The notes under the pieces were generated by a model. It had not been told where the DNA came from. It did not search any database and was given only the letters and a program-made list of their open reading frames with translations. This document shows, piece by piece, positions 63,128 through 64,000 of a DNA stretch of 64,000 nucleotides; the first letter of the stretch is position 1; each line of letters starts with the position of its first letter. The stretch spans positions 62,001 through 126,000 of the forward strand of contig JACOSY010000013.1 of the NCBI GenBank assembly GCA_016178595.1. Reading direction: 5' to 3'. The translations under genes were made by a program, and so were the position numbers. Source of the DNA: Ignavibacteria bacterium. GTDB taxonomy: Bacteria > Bacteroidota > Ignavibacteria > UBA10030 > SZUA-254.

Positions 63128-63906
63128 TGTTGGATGATCTCCGCCTGTTTCGGAATGCTAAAACTGCACTCGACGGCCTCATTCACGGCGACATCGTCGT
63201 AGGCGATCGTTACGCTTCGGTGCTCACGCGGAAAAATGATGCGCAAGAATCGCGGCACGGGAATCGCGTCACCTTCGTCGACATTCCCCGCCGATGCGTT
63301 GACGACGGCCTTTCCCTCCCGATCGAACACGCGGTAACTTGTCACGATAAATGCATCTCCATCGATTCGGTACTCCTTCTTTCCGTCGGCCGTGTGATAT
63401 ATCAAAACGTAGAACCCTTCATCGTTGACCGAAAAGCGTTCAAGTGAATCGCTCTTGGAAACGGTTGGAAATTCTCCCGTGAAGGCATCGATCACCTCAT
63501 CGAACTGCATTTTCAGTTTGAACATCGAGCGTAGCGTCTTGCCGTCCGGTTTTCCAACCACCGCCGTATTCTCAAACCGGTTGTAGAAGATGAACTGTTC
63601 GCGCGACAAAAAGAGCGAGCCAACGTGAATCCCAAATGGTCCATTCAGCTCCACGCACAGCGAATCAGGTTTTTTCAGCATCGCATCGAATGAGCCGTTG
63701 TTCGATCCTTCCGGGCTTTCAATCGTTATCGATCCATCGCCCTTCAGCGTTGTTACTTTCTCGTTCCGTTCCCGTACCAGCATCAACACCTTGTCCGCGG
63801 AGAGCGTTCGTTCGTGTCGCACAAGTTTCTTCGCAGGCGCACAGCCTTCAACAGCAATAAGCATGACGATGAGCGCCGACAGCGCACTCCACCACCATCG
63901 ACTCAC
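63124..63906 (-). CDS. DUF4292-like (LolB-type) lipoprotein
   Basis: 260 residues. GTG start at 63906 overlapping the TGA of the upstream gene (GTGA). Lipobox VEGC (Cys22), then a beta-rich domain with GDGSITIESPEGSNNGSFDAMLKKPDSLCVEL, typical of the DUF4292/LolA-LolB-like fold that carries or inserts lipoproteins. Overlaps the EnvC-like gene by four bases. Confidence 0.8.
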   Translation of the reverse strand: MSRWWWSALSALIVMLIAVEGCAPAKKLVRHERTLSADKVLMLVRERNEKVTTLKGDGSITIESPEGSNNGSFDAMLKKPDSLCVELNGPFGIHVGSLFLSREQFIFYNRFENTAVVGKPDGKTLRSMFKLKMQFDEVIDAFTGEFPTVSKSDSLERFSVNDEGFYVLIYHTADGKKEYRIDGDAFIVTSYRVFDREGKAVVNASAGNVDEGDAIPVPRFLRIIFPREHRSVTIAYDDVAVNEAVECSFSIPKQAEIIQQ

Positions 63907-64000
63907 AAGCTTCCCCGTTGGATCTTTTCCTTCAGCGCTGCGTTCGACGAATCGAGATCAAGCGCCTTTTGCCAGTACTCTATCGCCTTGTCTTTGTGCA
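63903..64000 (-). CDS. C-terminal end of a TPR protein (partial)
   Basis: The last 32 codons of a minus-strand gene running off the window: HKDKAIEYWQKALDLDSSNAALKEK is a TPR helix pair, ending IQRGSL. Its stop overlaps the DUF4292 start (GTGA), so it belongs to the same envelope operon. Confidence 0.8.
   Translation of the reverse strand, partial: HKDKAIEYWQKALDLDSSNAALKEKIQRGSL

Overview
The window looks like a chromosomal segment of a Gram-negative bacterium of the Bacteroidota/Chlorobiota (FCB) side of the tree, most likely an Ignavibacteria-like lineage. The evidence is a large secreted beta-propeller protein ending in a type IX secretion (Por) sorting domain with the NYPNPFNPTTT signature, a PorV/PorQ-type outer-membrane barrel, an exported 'asparagine synthetase B-like' protein of a family typical of that group, GTP-type PEP carboxykinase, ThyX, and many short palindromic spacer repeats. 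This placement is inference; there is no rRNA, and I recognise no tRNA gene.

Layout. 1-3.3 kb: M1 aminopeptidase and a convergent Tat-exported DsrE-like protein. 3.3-6.5 kb: a degraded accessory patch with palindromic repeats, a GIY-YIG nuclease-like gene, a small membrane protein, an internally deleted DNA methyltransferase, a two-domain rhodanese and a cupin stump. 6.5-12 kb: RRM protein and cold-shock protein sharing one terminator, a Met-rich DUF1059-like exported protein, an MFS carrier, a GT-B glycosyltransferase and a DMT-type permease. 12.1-13.7 kb: a two-gene TcmP / Gp37-Gp68 cassette. 13.9-20.9 kb: tricorn-type protease and convergent Mfd. 21-24.5 kb: ArfB, ThyX, and a three-gene 8-oxoguanine operon (NUDIX, MutY, Ogg2-type lyase). 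24.6-31.5 kb: saccharopine-dehydrogenase-like protein, YajQ, amidase, haem-c-type sensor kinase, NRAMP-UspA fusion. 31.5-33.2 kb: a large non-coding stretch leading, through a sigma-54-like promoter, to a pilin-like protein. 33.2-39.4 kb: POT transporter, PckG, an MDR dehydrogenase, a REP-associated transposase (RAYT) and threonine dehydratase. 39.8-43.8 kb: the T9SS-secreted giant. 44-49.6 kb: PLP sulfur-amino-acid enzyme, SDR, family-5 UDG, and a sulfide/persulfide operon. 49.9-64 kb: TPR and amidotransferase-like envelope proteins, phosphoesterase, a FecR-like/transglutaminase-barrel/lipoprotein group, and an envelope operon (TPR, DUF4292 lipoprotein, EnvC-like) ending in a membrane-bound CHASE2-sigma-54 activator.

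The most unusual signal is a family of 28-bp palindromes (core GGCGAC...GTCGCC) spread through the window. One RAYT gene carries a perfect copy inside its own reading frame and a second across its stop codon; a third copy lies inside the dehydrogenase gene just upstream. All three coding copies are read in the same frame, giving a G-D-V-(T/A) peptide, and a 21-bp direct repeat flanks the RAYT module. Mfd separately carries three stretches of other repeat families translated in frame. Together these suggest repeats that spread through coding DNA as tolerated peptide insertions, comparable in principle to Rickettsia palindromic elements, next to a plausible mobilising enzyme.

A second theme is sigma-54: a good -24/-12 match precedes the pilin-like gene, a weaker one lies just downstream of the CHASE2-sigma-54 activator gene and upstream of the lipoprotein/barrel genes.
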